Of a stretch of DNA of 64,000 nucleotides, positions 37,967 through 47,251 are shown in pieces. This DNA comes from Duganella sp. BJB480 (lineage in GTDB: Bacteria; Pseudomonadota; Gammaproteobacteria; Burkholderiales; Burkholderiaceae_D), in the NCBI GenBank assembly GCA_003416985.1, contig QVIN01000001.1:124001-188000 (forward strand). Reading direction: 5' to 3'. Made by a program: the position numbers and the translations under genes. The notes under the pieces are model-generated. The model was not told where the DNA came from and did no database searches. It saw only the letters and a program-made list of their open reading frames with translations. Positions within the stretch are counted from its first letter, which is position 1. Every line of letters begins with the position of its first letter.

Positions 37967-40006
37967 ATGAAGACGATCATCGCAAGCAAGCCGGCCGTCG
38001 CCACGCTCGTACTGGCGGGCCTTGCCTGCTGCCGGCCGGCCTGCGCGCAGGACGCGCCGGAAGGCGATTCATCTCTGACGTTGGGCAGGGTCGAAATCTC
38101 CGCCAGCAAGGCCGGCGCGCTGCCCACCCGCAGCGTCCTCAGTTCCGTCGACATCCTGGGCGAAGGCCTGCTGCGCGACCAGCAGGTGAAAAGCGCGTGG
38201 GAGCTGTTCGCGCGGGCGCCTGGCGTCATGGTCACGCCTTTCCGCCAGGGGAATGAGTCCGGCAAGCTGTCGTTCCGGGGCTTCAACGGCGAGGGCGAGG
38301 TCAACGCCGTCAAGCTGCTCATCGACGGCATTCCGTCCAACGACAACGCCGGTGGCATGCCGATGATCGGCGCGATCCTGCCGCTGGAACTGCAGCGCAT
38401 CGAAGTCGTACGCGGCACCAACGATCCGCGCTATGGCCTGCATAACATCGCCGGAAACGTCAACCTGATCACGCGCAACGGCGGCAACGACGGCGAGGCG
38501 AGGCTGAGCTACGGCAGCTTCGACACCAGCCAGCTGCAGCTGGTCAAGGGCGTGGAGGCTGGCAACTGGTCGCAGAATTATGCGTTCGGCTACCAGGGTA
38601 GCGGCGGCTACCGCGACCACGCGCGCGGCGACAACCTGGTCGTGGCCGGCAAATGGTTTTACACCACGGACGACGGCCGCCTGCGCGTGGGCCTGAGCGC
38701 GCGCCGCGCGGAGGCCACCTCGCAGGAACCCGGCTACCTGACGGCCGCCGATGCGCGCAGCGACCCGACCGCATCCTACCCGTACGCGCAGTCGGACGGT
38801 GGCAATCGCCAGCTCACCCAACTCGGCCTGCACCTGGACGCCGAACTCAATCCGCAACTGTCGCTGTCCACCCGGGTTTATCTGAATCGGATACAGGACC
38901 AGCGCTGGCTGCGATTCACCACCACGGATCCGCAGCAGGAGCGCGTGTACGTCGAGACGCACACCGGCTTCCTTGGCACCTTGACCTATCGCCCGCGCCT
39001 GGCGCTACTGGACGGCTTCAAGAGCGTCGCCATCGAGGGCGGCGTCGGCGCCGAGCACCAGCGCGACCGGAGTCCCCGCTACAGCACCGTCGACGAGGTC
39101 CGGGTGAAGACCACGCGCGACCACCGCTTCACCTTCGACACCGTGGGCGGCTACGTGCAGGCGGTGATCAAGCCGGTCGATGCGCTGAGGATCGTGCCTG
39201 GCTACCGGGTCGACAAGATCGACGGCGATTTCAGCGATCCATCGAAAGGCGTGGCTTACCCCATCCGCGATTATGGCGTGATCAGGCAGCCGAAATTCAG
39301 CATCGCCTACGCGGCGGCGCCGGGCGCCAGCGTGTACGCCAACTGGGGCCGCAGTTTCCAGGTCGGCAGCGGCGCGGCCGCCTTCCAGTCCACGCCGACG
39401 GTGGTGCGCCCGTCGATCAACGATGGCTGGGAGTCCGGCCTCAAACTCACGCCGGCGGCGTGGCTGGACGGCCGCGTCGCGCTGTGGCGCCAGCGCGCCT
39501 CGGGTGAGGTCAAGCGCCGCCTGAACGATCCCTCCGGCGACGTCGACAACGTCGGCGAAACGCGCCGCCAGGGCGTCGACCTCCAACTCAATCTGCGGCC
39601 CACGCAGGGCGCCAACGCCTGGCTGGCCTGGTCCCTGCAGGACGCGACCATCGTCAAGCCGGATCCGGCCGCGCCGTCCACCGTCGGCAAGACCATCGAC
39701 CACGTGCCGCGCCACGTCTACTCGGCCGGCGCCGATTGGCAGGCCACGCCGGCGCTCAAGCTGTCGGCCTGGGGCAACGGCCAGTCCGGCTACTATCTCA
39801 CCTCGGCCAACACCGGCGGCCAGTACGGCGGCTATGTGCTGCTCAACGCCAGCGCCAGCTACCGGCTCGCCGCCAGCCTGGCGCTGGAGCTGCAATTGAA
39901 AAACCTGGCCAACCGTTACTACGAATATGTGTGGGTCAACGACCAGACGCGCCATTCGCCGGGCGATGGCCGGGCGGCCTATGTGTCGCTCAACATGACG
40001 TTCTAG
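37967..40006 (+). CDS. TonB-dependent outer-membrane receptor
   Basis: The outer-membrane active-transport protein has 679 residues and a signal peptide (ending ACCRPACA). The plug domain is recognisable: RVEISASKAGALP, LRDQQVKSAWELFARAPGVMV, LLIDGIPSNDNAGG, and LQRIEVVRGTNDPRYGLHNIAGNVNLITR. About 22 barrel strands follow and end in AAYVSLNMTF with the C-terminal Phe. There is no N-terminal STN signalling domain. The ligand is unknown; siderophores or cobalamin are usual for the family. It starts 32 bases after fdhD, suggesting co-transcription. Confidence 0.93.
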   Translation: MKTIIASKPAVATLVLAGLACCRPACAQDAPEGDSSLTLGRVEISASKAGALPTRSVLSSVDILGEGLLRDQQVKSAWELFARAPGVMVTPFRQGNESGKLSFRGFNGEGEVNAVKLLIDGIPSNDNAGGMPMIGAILPLELQRIEVVRGTNDPRYGLHNIAGNVNLITRNGGNDGEARLSYGSFDTSQLQLVKGVEAGNWSQNYAFGYQGSGGYRDHARGDNLVVAGKWFYTTDDGRLRVGLSARRAEATSQEPGYLTAADARSDPTASYPYAQSDGGNRQLTQLGLHLDAELNPQLSLSTRVYLNRIQDQRWLRFTTTDPQQERVYVETHTGFLGTLTYRPRLALLDGFKSVAIEGGVGAEHQRDRSPRYSTVDEVRVKTTRDHRFTFDTVGGYVQAVIKPVDALRIVPGYRVDKIDGDFSDPSKGVAYPIRDYGVIRQPKFSIAYAAAPGASVYANWGRSFQVGSGAAAFQSTPTVVRPSINDGWESGLKLTPAAWLDGRVALWRQRASGEVKRRLNDPSGDVDNVGETRRQGVDLQLNLRPTQGANAWLAWSLQDATIVKPDPAAPSTVGKTIDHVPRHVYSAGADWQATPALKLSAWGNGQSGYYLTSANTGGQYGGYVLLNASASYRLAASLALELQLKNLANRYYEYVWVNDQTRHSPGDGRAAYVSLNMTF

Positions 40007-40023
40007 GCAGCGGCCTCGGTGGC

Positions 40024-40809
40024 TCACTGGCGCGGCGGCGGCAGCCGGGCCGTCTGGCCGATGGTGCGCCAGTAATCGCGCTCGATGCGGGCCAGGTCGA
40101 CATCGCGCGCCGCCTCGTCGAAGGCGCGTTGGCGCTTCAGGCCTTCCTCGGTGCGCTGGAAGCACACATGCACGGAGCGTTCCGGGAACAGATTCTCGGC
40201 GACGACGATGCGCTCGCGTTCCGCCTGCGTGTAACCGCCGCCGGCCAGCGTGTAGCGCAGCATGCGTTTTTCCACCACCACCGCGCTGAAGCGCCGGTGC
40301 AGCAGCTTGCGCAGGTTCATTTCGTTGTTGAGGCCTTCGTCCACGGTCAGCAGGCCGGAACGGACCAGCGTGTCGAAGGCTTCGCCGTTCGAATAACCGG
40401 CCACGGTGCCGATGCGGACGCCGCGCAAATCCTCCAGACGGGCGGCCGTCACCGGTTCATCCTTCAGGTAGGCGAGCACCGTCTGGCGGCTGCCGACGGC
40501 GCTGGAAAAATAGCACAGCTTCTCGCGTTCAGGAGTGCGGAACATGGCCAGCGCGCCGGCGTAGCGGCGGTCGTTCAAGCCCAGTTGCATGGCGCGCTTC
40601 CAGGGGAAGTAGTCGATCCTGGCGGTGGCGTCCATGCGCTGCAGGACCGCCTCCAGCAAGGTGCCGGTGAGGCCGTTGCCGGGCAGCGCGGCGCTGAAGA
40701 ACGGCGGCCACTCCTCGGTGGCGAAGCGCAGCGTCGCCGGCGCGGCGGCCAGCGCGGGCGCATTCAGCAGCAGGCTGAAAACCAGTCCCCATAGCGTAGA
40801 CAACTTCAA
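40024..40809 (-). CDS. Periplasmic solute-binding protein (SBP_bac_3-like), orphan
   Basis: The product has 261 residues with a signal peptide ending in LNAPALAA. It begins with the family phrase LRFATEEWPPFFSAALPGNG and continues with YFPWKRAMQLGLNDRRYAGALA and GVRIGTVAGYSNGEAFD. No ABC permease or ATPase is adjacent. Such orphan proteins often serve in sensing or have unknown roles. It shares length and the PWKR phrase with the protein at 31741, so the two may be paralogues. Confidence 0.82.
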   Translation of the reverse strand: MKLSTLWGLVFSLLLNAPALAAAPATLRFATEEWPPFFSAALPGNGLTGTLLEAVLQRMDATARIDYFPWKRAMQLGLNDRRYAGALAMFRTPEREKLCYFSSAVGSRQTVLAYLKDEPVTAARLEDLRGVRIGTVAGYSNGEAFDTLVRSGLLTVDEGLNNEMNLRKLLHRRFSAVVVEKRMLRYTLAGGGYTQAERERIVVAENLFPERSVHVCFQRTEEGLKRQRAFDEAARDVDLARIERDYWRTIGQTARLPPPRQ

Positions 40810-40922
40810 GCAATTCCCCTTCCCGAAACGTTGGCTCAGGATGGCGGCGTGGCCGCGGTGTCGTTATTTCCCTCGAAGCAAGGGTCATTCTACCGCGTAG
40901 TGGCCGTTGCGGGCTGCTGTTG

Positions 40923-43244
40923 TTATTCCGCCGACGACTGCTCGGCCGACAGGTGCAGCAGCACCGGGATCGATTTCGAGGTCGGCGTGCCGGCGCCGTC
41001 GGCGGTGCTGTGCAGCGGCACCAGGCCGTTCGTCTCGGGGAAGTAGGAGCCCAGGCAGCCGCGCGGGATGTCGTATTCCACCAGCAGGAAGCGCTCGGCG
41101 CGGCGCTTCACGCCGTCGTCCCACACGCTGACGATGTCCACCCACTGGCCGTTGCGCATGCCCAGCAGCTCCAGGTCGGCGCGGTGGATGAACACCACGC
41201 GGCGCAGGCCGAACACGCCGCGATAGCGGTCGTCCATGCCGTAGATGGTGGTGTTGTACTGGTCGTGCGAGCGGGCCGTCATCAGCGTCATCAAGCGCTC
41301 GCCGTGCAGGGCACGGGCGCGGTGGATGGGCGTGTCGGTGTCGACCGCGTGCGGCACGAACTGCGCCTTGCCGCTGGCGGTGCGCCATTCGCGCTCGCGC
41401 GAGGCCACCCGCAGGTGGAAGCCGCCCGGCTTGGCCACGCGCGCGTTGAAGTCGTGGAAGTCGTCGAAGACCTGTTCGATGGCGTCGCGGATGCGGGCGT
41501 AGTCGCCGCCCAACGCCAGCCAGTTCACCTTGCCGCTGCCCAGCGTGGCGTGCGCCATGCGGGCGGTGATCATGGTCTCGGACAGCAGCTTGTCCGAGGC
41601 CGGCGTGTTCATGCCGTAGGACAGGTGGACCATGCTCATGGAATCCTCCACCGTCACGCCCTGCGGCACGCCGGCCTGCATGTCGATCTCGGTGCGGCCC
41701 AGTGTCGGCAGGATCAGCGCGTCCTTGCCGTGCACCAGATGGCTGCGATTCAGTTTGGTGGCCACGTGCACCGTCAGGTCGCAGGCGCGCAGCGCGGCCA
41801 AGGTCAGCGGCGTGTCCGGCGTGGCCATGGCGAAGTTGCCGCCCATGCCGAAGAAGACTTTCACCTTCCCGTCCAACATGGCCTGGATGCTTTCCACCGT
41901 GTCGTAGCCGTGCGCGCGCGGCGGCTCGAACGCGAACACCTTCTGCAAGCGGTCGAGGAAGGCCTTGGTGGGCTTCTCCTCGATGCCCATGGTGCGGTCG
42001 CCCTGCACGTTGGAGTGGCCGCGCACCGGGCACAGGCCGGCGCCGAGGCGGCCGATATTCCCGCGCATCATCATCAGGTTGGACAGCATCTGGATCGTCG
42101 CCACCGCGCCCTTGTGCTGGGTCAGGCCCATGCCCCAGGTGCTGATGACCCGCTTGCCCTTGATGTAGACCTCCGCCAGCGCCTCGACCTGCGCGCGCGG
42201 CACGCCCGATTCGGCCAGCAGCTGGTCCCAGTCCTGGGCGCGCAGGTCCTGCTCGAAGGCCTCGTAGCCGCTGGTGTGGGCGGCGATGAAGTCGCGGTCC
42301 AGCAGGCTGGCCTGGCCGGCGGCCAACGCCGCGTCGTCGCGTTCCACCAGACGCTTGGCGATCGCCTTGATCAGCGCGAAGTCGCCGCCCAGCTTGGGCT
42401 GCACGAACATGCTGCTGATCTCCGTGCTGGCGTTGGTCAGCATCTCCATCGGGTGCGAGGGGCTGGTGAAGCGCTCAAGCCCGCGCTCGCGCAGCGGGTT
42501 GATGGAGACGATGGTGGCGCCGCGTTTGGCGCAGTCGCGCAGCTCGCCCAGCATGCGCGGATGGTTGGTGGCCGGGTTCTGGCCGAAGATCAGCAGCGTG
42601 TCGGCGTGCTCGAAGTCCTCCAGCGTCACCGTGCCCTTGCCGACACCGACGGTGCCTGGCAGGCCGCGGCTGGTCGGCTCGTGGCACATGTTCGAGCAGT
42701 CGGGGAAGTTGTTGGTGCCGTACATCCGCACGAACAGCTGGAACAGGAAGGCCGCCTCGTTGCCGGTGCGGCCGGAGACGTAGAACGTGGCCTGGTTCGG
42801 ATCGGGCAGCGCCTTCAGGTGGCGGGCGATCAGCGCGAAGGCGTCGTCCCAGTCGATGGGCAGGTATTTGTCGCTGGCGCTGTCGTAGACCATCGGGTCG
42901 GTCAGGCGGCCGTGCTGTTCGAGCTGGTAGTCCGATTGCGCCAGCAGTTCGGTGACGGTGTGGGCGGCGAAGAAGTCGGGGCGTACGCGCTTGCTGGTGG
43001 CTTCGGCCGCCACGGCCTTGACGCCGTTCTCGCAGAATTCGAAGGTGGAGGCGTGTTCGCGGTCCGGCCAGGCGCAGCCAGGACAATCGAAACCGTCCGG
43101 CTGGTTTTGTTTGAGCAGCGTCTTGTAATTGCCGCCGGCGACCTTCTCGCGCACCAGGTTGATCGCCACCTGCTTCACCGCGCCCCAGCCGGCGGCCGCG
43201 TGGTGATAGGGTTCGATGCGTCCTTCGGGTTTTGTCTTCTGCAT
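40923..43244 (-). CDS. FdhF/YdeP-family molybdopterin oxidoreductase
   Basis: The 773-residue cytoplasmic enzyme belongs to the FdhF/YdeP group of molybdenum oxidoreductases. The N-terminal iron-sulphur-like segment is QPDGFDCPGCAWPDREH. Cofactor-binding phrases include YVSGRTGNEAAFLFQLFVRM, NNFPDCSNMCHEPTSRGLP, FGQNPATNHPRM and STWGMGLTQHKGAV. The C-terminal molydopterin domain begins near LMTLMTARSHDQYNTT. E. coli YdeP is linked to acid resistance, but the reaction is not established. The nearby fdhD gene may supply the sulphurated cofactor. Confidence 0.9.
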   Translation of the reverse strand: MQKTKPEGRIEPYHHAAAGWGAVKQVAINLVREKVAGGNYKTLLKQNQPDGFDCPGCAWPDREHASTFEFCENGVKAVAAEATSKRVRPDFFAAHTVTELLAQSDYQLEQHGRLTDPMVYDSASDKYLPIDWDDAFALIARHLKALPDPNQATFYVSGRTGNEAAFLFQLFVRMYGTNNFPDCSNMCHEPTSRGLPGTVGVGKGTVTLEDFEHADTLLIFGQNPATNHPRMLGELRDCAKRGATIVSINPLRERGLERFTSPSHPMEMLTNASTEISSMFVQPKLGGDFALIKAIAKRLVERDDAALAAGQASLLDRDFIAAHTSGYEAFEQDLRAQDWDQLLAESGVPRAQVEALAEVYIKGKRVISTWGMGLTQHKGAVATIQMLSNLMMMRGNIGRLGAGLCPVRGHSNVQGDRTMGIEEKPTKAFLDRLQKVFAFEPPRAHGYDTVESIQAMLDGKVKVFFGMGGNFAMATPDTPLTLAALRACDLTVHVATKLNRSHLVHGKDALILPTLGRTEIDMQAGVPQGVTVEDSMSMVHLSYGMNTPASDKLLSETMITARMAHATLGSGKVNWLALGGDYARIRDAIEQVFDDFHDFNARVAKPGGFHLRVASREREWRTASGKAQFVPHAVDTDTPIHRARALHGERLMTLMTARSHDQYNTTIYGMDDRYRGVFGLRRVVFIHRADLELLGMRNGQWVDIVSVWDDGVKRRAERFLLVEYDIPRGCLGSYFPETNGLVPLHSTADGAGTPTSKSIPVLLHLSAEQSSAE

Positions 43245-43317
43245 ACCTTGGTCCAGTCAATCTTGTTGAGCGGAGTATAGTGCAGAATTGCGCGGTTGCG
43301 CTTGAAGGGTGTGTCGT

Positions 43318-43575
43318 ATGGATGAAGAGGTGATGGCCGCGCTGGTGGGCGTGCTGGAAGCGCTGTGGCGCATCAACGCGGAGTGGCCGGACAAGCCATG
43401 CACGCTCGCCAAATTGAGCAAGCAATCGGAGCGTCCGATGTCGGTGCTGCGGCGCCAACTGACGCTGCTGGCCGATGCCGGCTGGGTCGAGGTGAGGCTG
43501 GAGGAGGGCGGCGTCGCCGGCACCGTGCTGCTGACCGACAGCGGTCGGCAGCTGGGCCGGGAGTTGTTCGCCTAA
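43318..43575 (+). CDS. Small winged-helix DNA-binding protein
   Basis: The 85-residue protein is a bare winged-helix domain: LVGVLEALWRINAEWPDKPC, LAKLSKQSERPMSVLRRQLTLLADAGW (recognition helix) and a wing VRLEEGGVAGTVLLTD. It resembles MarR/IclR-type DNA-binding domains without a ligand domain. It is divergent from the FdhF-type gene with 73 bases between starts, so it probably regulates it and itself. Its stop codon overlaps the convergent PEP-CTERM gene by 4 bases (CTAA). Confidence 0.8.
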   Translation: MDEEVMAALVGVLEALWRINAEWPDKPCTLAKLSKQSERPMSVLRRQLTLLADAGWVEVRLEEGGVAGTVLLTDSGRQLGRELFA

Positions 43576-44546
43576 GCTTTGCCCGCGCGCCGGCGGCGCA
43601 TGGCCAGCAGGCCGGCGCCGGCCAGCAGCATCGCGTACGTGGCCGGTTCCGGCACCGGCGCCAGTTGATAGTGGTACAGCGCCAGGTGCAGGTTGGGATT
43701 GGTCAGCGACTGGCCGCTGCGGTCCGGATCGACCACCTGTTCGATGTACATGTCCAGCGCGCCGTTGGCGCCTTCGCGCAGCGCCAGTCCTTCCATTTCC
43801 AGGTCGCCCAAAGGCTGCGGCAGCCGTAGCACTTCCTCCACCGCGCCGGTCAGCAAGTTGCTGCGGTAGATCGATTGCGTATCGTTGTCCGAGGCCATGT
43901 ACAGCCAGTCGCCGATCACCTTCGCGCCCTGGATGCGCGACAGCGGCGCGGCCAGCGTGATCGTGTGGCTGAAGCTCCAGTCGTCCAGGTTGTAGACGTT
44001 GATGGTGTTCCCGTTCTGCCATTCCTTGCCGTAGCCGACGCCGCGCTTGGCGTCCACCGCGACCCAGCTGGCCAGGTCCTTGTCCGGATTGGCCGGCGTG
44101 CCGCCCAGCGCATAGGTCTGGCCGGTGTAGCTCAGGTCCGAGGCGTTGAACAGCGCCACGTGCGGCTTGGTGTAGCCGGCCGTGGAGTCGAGCGAGGCGT
44201 AGATCACGCCGTTGTGATAATCGATGTCGCCGATGTGGTTCAGGCCCTGCGCCAGCAGCGCCGTCGGGATGCCGGGTTTGAGGCCGCCGGCCAGCGTGAG
44301 CGAGGAGTTGCGCTGCAGGGAGTCGAAGTTGTCGTTGGCGCGTTCCAGGCCGTACTGCCACGAGAAGAACCATTGCTTGCCGTCGGTGGCCATGCCCTGG
44401 CTGCGATACAGGCCGGTGAAGGAATCGGGCGTCGGCGTGTGCATGTAGAAGTTGTCGACGCCGGCGAGCGTCCAGCCATCGGCGGCGTGGGCCGGAACCA
44501 ACGCGGCGGCGCTCAGCGCCACGGCCAGCAGGGTGGGAATGTGCAT
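43572..44546 (-). CDS. PEP-CTERM sorting-domain exported protein
   Basis: The product has 324 residues with an N-terminal signal peptide (ending PAHAA) and a C-terminal PEP-CTERM tripartite signal: PVPEPATYA, a hydrophobic MLLAGAGLLA, then MRRRRAGK. Exosortase systems cut such signals during export of surface and exopolysaccharide-associated proteins. The body has propeller-like repeats (HIGDIDYHNGVIYASLDS, RIQGAKVIGDWLYMASDND). No exosortase is in the window. A LytTR regulator is encoded 34 bases upstream on the same strand. Confidence 0.88.
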   Translation of the reverse strand: MHIPTLLAVALSAAALVPAHAADGWTLAGVDNFYMHTPTPDSFTGLYRSQGMATDGKQWFFSWQYGLERANDNFDSLQRNSSLTLAGGLKPGIPTALLAQGLNHIGDIDYHNGVIYASLDSTAGYTKPHVALFNASDLSYTGQTYALGGTPANPDKDLASWVAVDAKRGVGYGKEWQNGNTINVYNLDDWSFSHTITLAAPLSRIQGAKVIGDWLYMASDNDTQSIYRSNLLTGAVEEVLRLPQPLGDLEMEGLALREGANGALDMYIEQVVDPDRSGQSLTNPNLHLALYHYQLAPVPEPATYAMLLAGAGLLAMRRRRAGKA

Positions 44547-44580
44547 GACTGCTCCGTTGTTAAATTGGAATGCAGTTATG

Positions 44581-45471
44581 CTAACTCTGTTTTGTGACCG
44601 GCTCGCGACAAAGTTGGGCGGCGAGCTCCCGGACGGCGGCGGCGTAGCTGCGGCTGGCGCGCAGCGGGCCGCCGCGTGTCAGGTGCAGCAGGGTGTCGCT
44701 GTTGGTCAGCGGCTCGACCGCGCGGACGCGGTCCACCGCCACGATCACGCCACGATGGATGCGCAGGAACCGGCGGCTGTCGAGCCGTTCCGCGAAGCGC
44801 GACACGGTGTCGCGCAGCAGGTGCTGTTCCCGGCCGACGTGCAGCGCCACGTAATTGCCCTGCGATTCGATCCAGTCCACCTCGGACAGCGGCAGCGAGA
44901 TGAGTTGGCCGCGCCGTTTGACTTCCACGTGGGTCAGCGCGGGCAGCGGGCCGCGAACGGGCGCCGGCGCATCGGGCCGGGCCGGCGTCGCGGCCGGCGC
45001 CTTGCGCTGCAGGTTCGCGTGGACCAGCGCGATCAGCGCGGCAAGCGCAAACATCAGCAGCGTGAAATTGCCCACCAGTTGGTCCCGGATTTCGTCCCAG
45101 GACGGCAGCCAGCGGCCCGCGAACACCCACGCCGCCAGCAGGCAGGAGGCCAGCACCAGCGCCAGCGCCAAGCCGGCGGCGCCGGCCGCGTGGATCAGCA
45201 GATGGCGCCCGCGTCCCGGCCCATGCAGCGGGAAGCGCCCGGCCAGCGCCTGTACCGCCGAGGTGACCGTCGCACCCAGCAGGGACGCCACCAGGATGCG
45301 GATCGTCTCATGCGGCAGGCTGAGGACCTGGCCGGCCTGGCTGGCGCGCTGGATGTTGCCGGGTTCGAGCACCAGCAGGAAGGCCAGCCAGTACAGCGCC
45401 ACCCAGGCGTGCGGCAGCAGCCAGGCGGACCAGCGGGCCGGGGACGGGGCGGGATGGGCGGAGATCGTCAT
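44581..45471 (-). CDS. Membrane-anchored LytTR-family DNA-binding regulator
   Basis: The 296-residue protein has four hydrophobic helices in residues about 15-155 (from WLLPHAWVALYWLAFLL to FTLLMFALAALIALV), then a linker and a C-terminal LytTR domain (about 190-290): EVKRRGQLISLPLSEVDWIE, GNYVALHVGREQHLLRDT and RFLRIHRGVIVAVDRV. It has no receiver domain, so the membrane part is the presumed sensor. It is the upstream neighbour of the PEP-CTERM gene and divergent from the carboxylesterase; either may be a target. Confidence 0.88.
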   Translation of the reverse strand: MTISAHPAPSPARWSAWLLPHAWVALYWLAFLLVLEPGNIQRASQAGQVLSLPHETIRILVASLLGATVTSAVQALAGRFPLHGPGRGRHLLIHAAGAAGLALALVLASCLLAAWVFAGRWLPSWDEIRDQLVGNFTLLMFALAALIALVHANLQRKAPAATPARPDAPAPVRGPLPALTHVEVKRRGQLISLPLSEVDWIESQGNYVALHVGREQHLLRDTVSRFAERLDSRRFLRIHRGVIVAVDRVRAVEPLTNSDTLLHLTRGGPLRASRSYAAAVRELAAQLCREPVTKQS

Positions 45472-45600
45472 GCGGACGATTCTAGCAGCGTTCACCGCCG
45501 GCGGAAATGGGATGGGCCGTGAGGAAAAGTGACCAGCCGGTCTGGCCCGGGCGGCGTCGGCAAGCCACACTGGCCGCTGGCTAATCGACTGGGAGCGGAC

Positions 45601-47157
45601 ATGATAAAAATCGTTTTGAGATGGTGCCTGGCGTTGCTGTTGCCGGCTTGGTGCTGCGCGCATGCGGCGCTGGTGATCACCGCGGACGGCGCGCTGGCGG
45701 GGCGCAGGGAAGGTGGCCTGGACGTGTATCGGGGCGTTCCGTTCGCGCTGCCGCCGGTGGGCCAGTGGCGCTGGCGCCCGCCGCAGCCGGTGCCGGCATG
45801 GCGGGGCGTGCGCGATGCCGGCAGCTTCGCCCCGGCGTGCATGCAGCAGGGCGTGTCGATGCCGGGCGAGACTCCGCCGGAGGTCAGCGAGGATTGCCTG
45901 TACCTCAATCTGTGGGCGCCGCCGCGCCGCGCCGGCCGGCGCCTGCCGGTGATCGTCTGGATCCACGGCGGCGGCTACGCCAACGGTTCGGCGTCGATGC
46001 CGCTGTATCACGGCGACCGCCTGGCCCGCAAGGGCGTGCTGGTGGTGACGATCGCCTACCGCCTTGGTGCGCTGGGCTTCCTGGCCCATCCGGCGCTGAG
46101 CGCCGAGTCGCCCCAGCACACATCGGGCAACTACGGCCTGATGGACCAGATCGCGGCGCTCGAATGGGTGCGGCGTAACATCGCGGCCTTCGGCGGCGAC
46201 CCGCGGCGCGTGACCATCGCCGGACAGTCGGCCGGCGCGATGGCCGTCAGCGCGCTGCTGGTCTCTCCGCGCGCGCAGGGCCTGTTCCAGCGCGCCATCG
46301 CGCAGAGCGGCGGCATCTTCGAACCGCTGCAGCTGGCGCCCGGCTACCTGCTGGCCAACGCCGAGCGCGATGGCGCCAGCTACATGGCGTCGCTCGGCGC
46401 CGACACCGTCGAGGCGATGCGCAGGCTGCCGGCCGGGCGCCTGAAGGGCGCGGGGGCGGGCGCCGTCACCCATCCCGTGATCGAACCCCATGTGCTGCCG
46501 CTGTCGCCGTACGAGGCTTATGTGCAGGGACGCTATCGCGATGTGCCTTTGCTGCTGGGCTCAAACGCCGAGGAGGCGCGGGCGCTGGTCGATGTGACGG
46601 CGGTGCGCGCCGACACTTTCGAGGCGGGCATCACCGCCAGTGTCGGCGCCTTGCCGCCGGCGCTGCTGGCGGCCTATCCGCACGCCACCGACGCCGAGGC
46701 GCGCGAGGGCCGCCTGGGGCTGGAGCGCGACCTGCGCTTTGGCTGGGACATGTGGGCGTGGGCGAGGCTGGCGCAGGCGGGGCGCGGCCCGGTGTACTAC
46801 TACAGCTTCGTCCATCGCCCGCCGTTCCCGGCCGATTCGGTCCATGCCGGCTGGGGTGCCAGCCACTACGCGGAACTCTGGTACATGTTCGACCATCTGG
46901 GCCAGGCCCCCTGGAAGTGGCGCGCCGCCGACCGCAAGCTGGCGGCGGCGATGTCGGGCTACTGGGGCAATTTCGCCGCCACCGGCGATCCGAACGGGCG
47001 CGGTCTGCCACGCTGGCCGGCGTATCGCGGCGCGGCGGGCCAGGTCCAGCGGCTGGGCGATCCGATCGCTCCCGGCCCGGTGCCGGCGCTCGATCATCTG
47101 CGGGTGTTCGACGCCGTGTATTCCGAGGTGCGCGGCAAGGCGTTCGGTTTGCCGTAG
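45601..47157 (+). CDS. Type-B carboxylesterase, exported
   Basis: The 518-residue esterase has a signal peptide (LALLLPAWCCAHA). The catalytic Ser210 sits in the elbow TIAGQSAGAMAV. The oxyanion region reads PVIVWIHGGGYANGSAS, and the family phrase EDCLYLNLWAP is intact. A later WGASHYAEL probably supplies the catalytic His, and an acidic residue near LLLGSNAEEAR completes the triad. The substrate is an ester of unknown type. GGGAG lies 7 bases before ATG 45601. Confidence 0.92.
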   Translation: MIKIVLRWCLALLLPAWCCAHAALVITADGALAGRREGGLDVYRGVPFALPPVGQWRWRPPQPVPAWRGVRDAGSFAPACMQQGVSMPGETPPEVSEDCLYLNLWAPPRRAGRRLPVIVWIHGGGYANGSASMPLYHGDRLARKGVLVVTIAYRLGALGFLAHPALSAESPQHTSGNYGLMDQIAALEWVRRNIAAFGGDPRRVTIAGQSAGAMAVSALLVSPRAQGLFQRAIAQSGGIFEPLQLAPGYLLANAERDGASYMASLGADTVEAMRRLPAGRLKGAGAGAVTHPVIEPHVLPLSPYEAYVQGRYRDVPLLLGSNAEEARALVDVTAVRADTFEAGITASVGALPPALLAAYPHATDAEAREGRLGLERDLRFGWDMWAWARLAQAGRGPVYYYSFVHRPPFPADSVHAGWGASHYAELWYMFDHLGQAPWKWRAADRKLAAAMSGYWGNFAATGDPNGRGLPRWPAYRGAAGQVQRLGDPIAPGPVPALDHLRVFDAVYSEVRGKAFGLP

Positions 47158-47178
47158 AAATGCCGCGAAAAAAACCGC

Positions 47179-47207
47179 TTGCAATCGCTGAGGGTCGGGA
47201 CTAAACT
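47179..47207 (+). promoter_or_regulatory. Candidate sigma-70 promoter for the DUF1348-tetR operon
   Basis: The -35 box TTGCAA (47179-47184) and -10 box TAAACT (47202-47207) are separated by an ideal 17 bases. The expected start point falls inside the palindromic operator immediately downstream, an arrangement that suits simple repression. Confidence 0.55.
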
Positions 47208-47209
47208 TC

Positions 47210-47231
47210 GTTTGTACCGTTCGGTACAAAC
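47210..47231. promoter_or_regulatory. TetR-type palindromic operator
   Basis: A perfect 22-base inverted repeat, GTTTGTACCG-TT-CGGTACAAAC, overlaps the predicted transcription start of the DUF1348-tetR operon. Size, symmetry and position match operators of TetR-family repressors. The regulator encoded second in the operon is the obvious candidate. Confidence 0.75.
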
Positions 47232-47251
47232 TACATGAAAAGGTAATCGAA

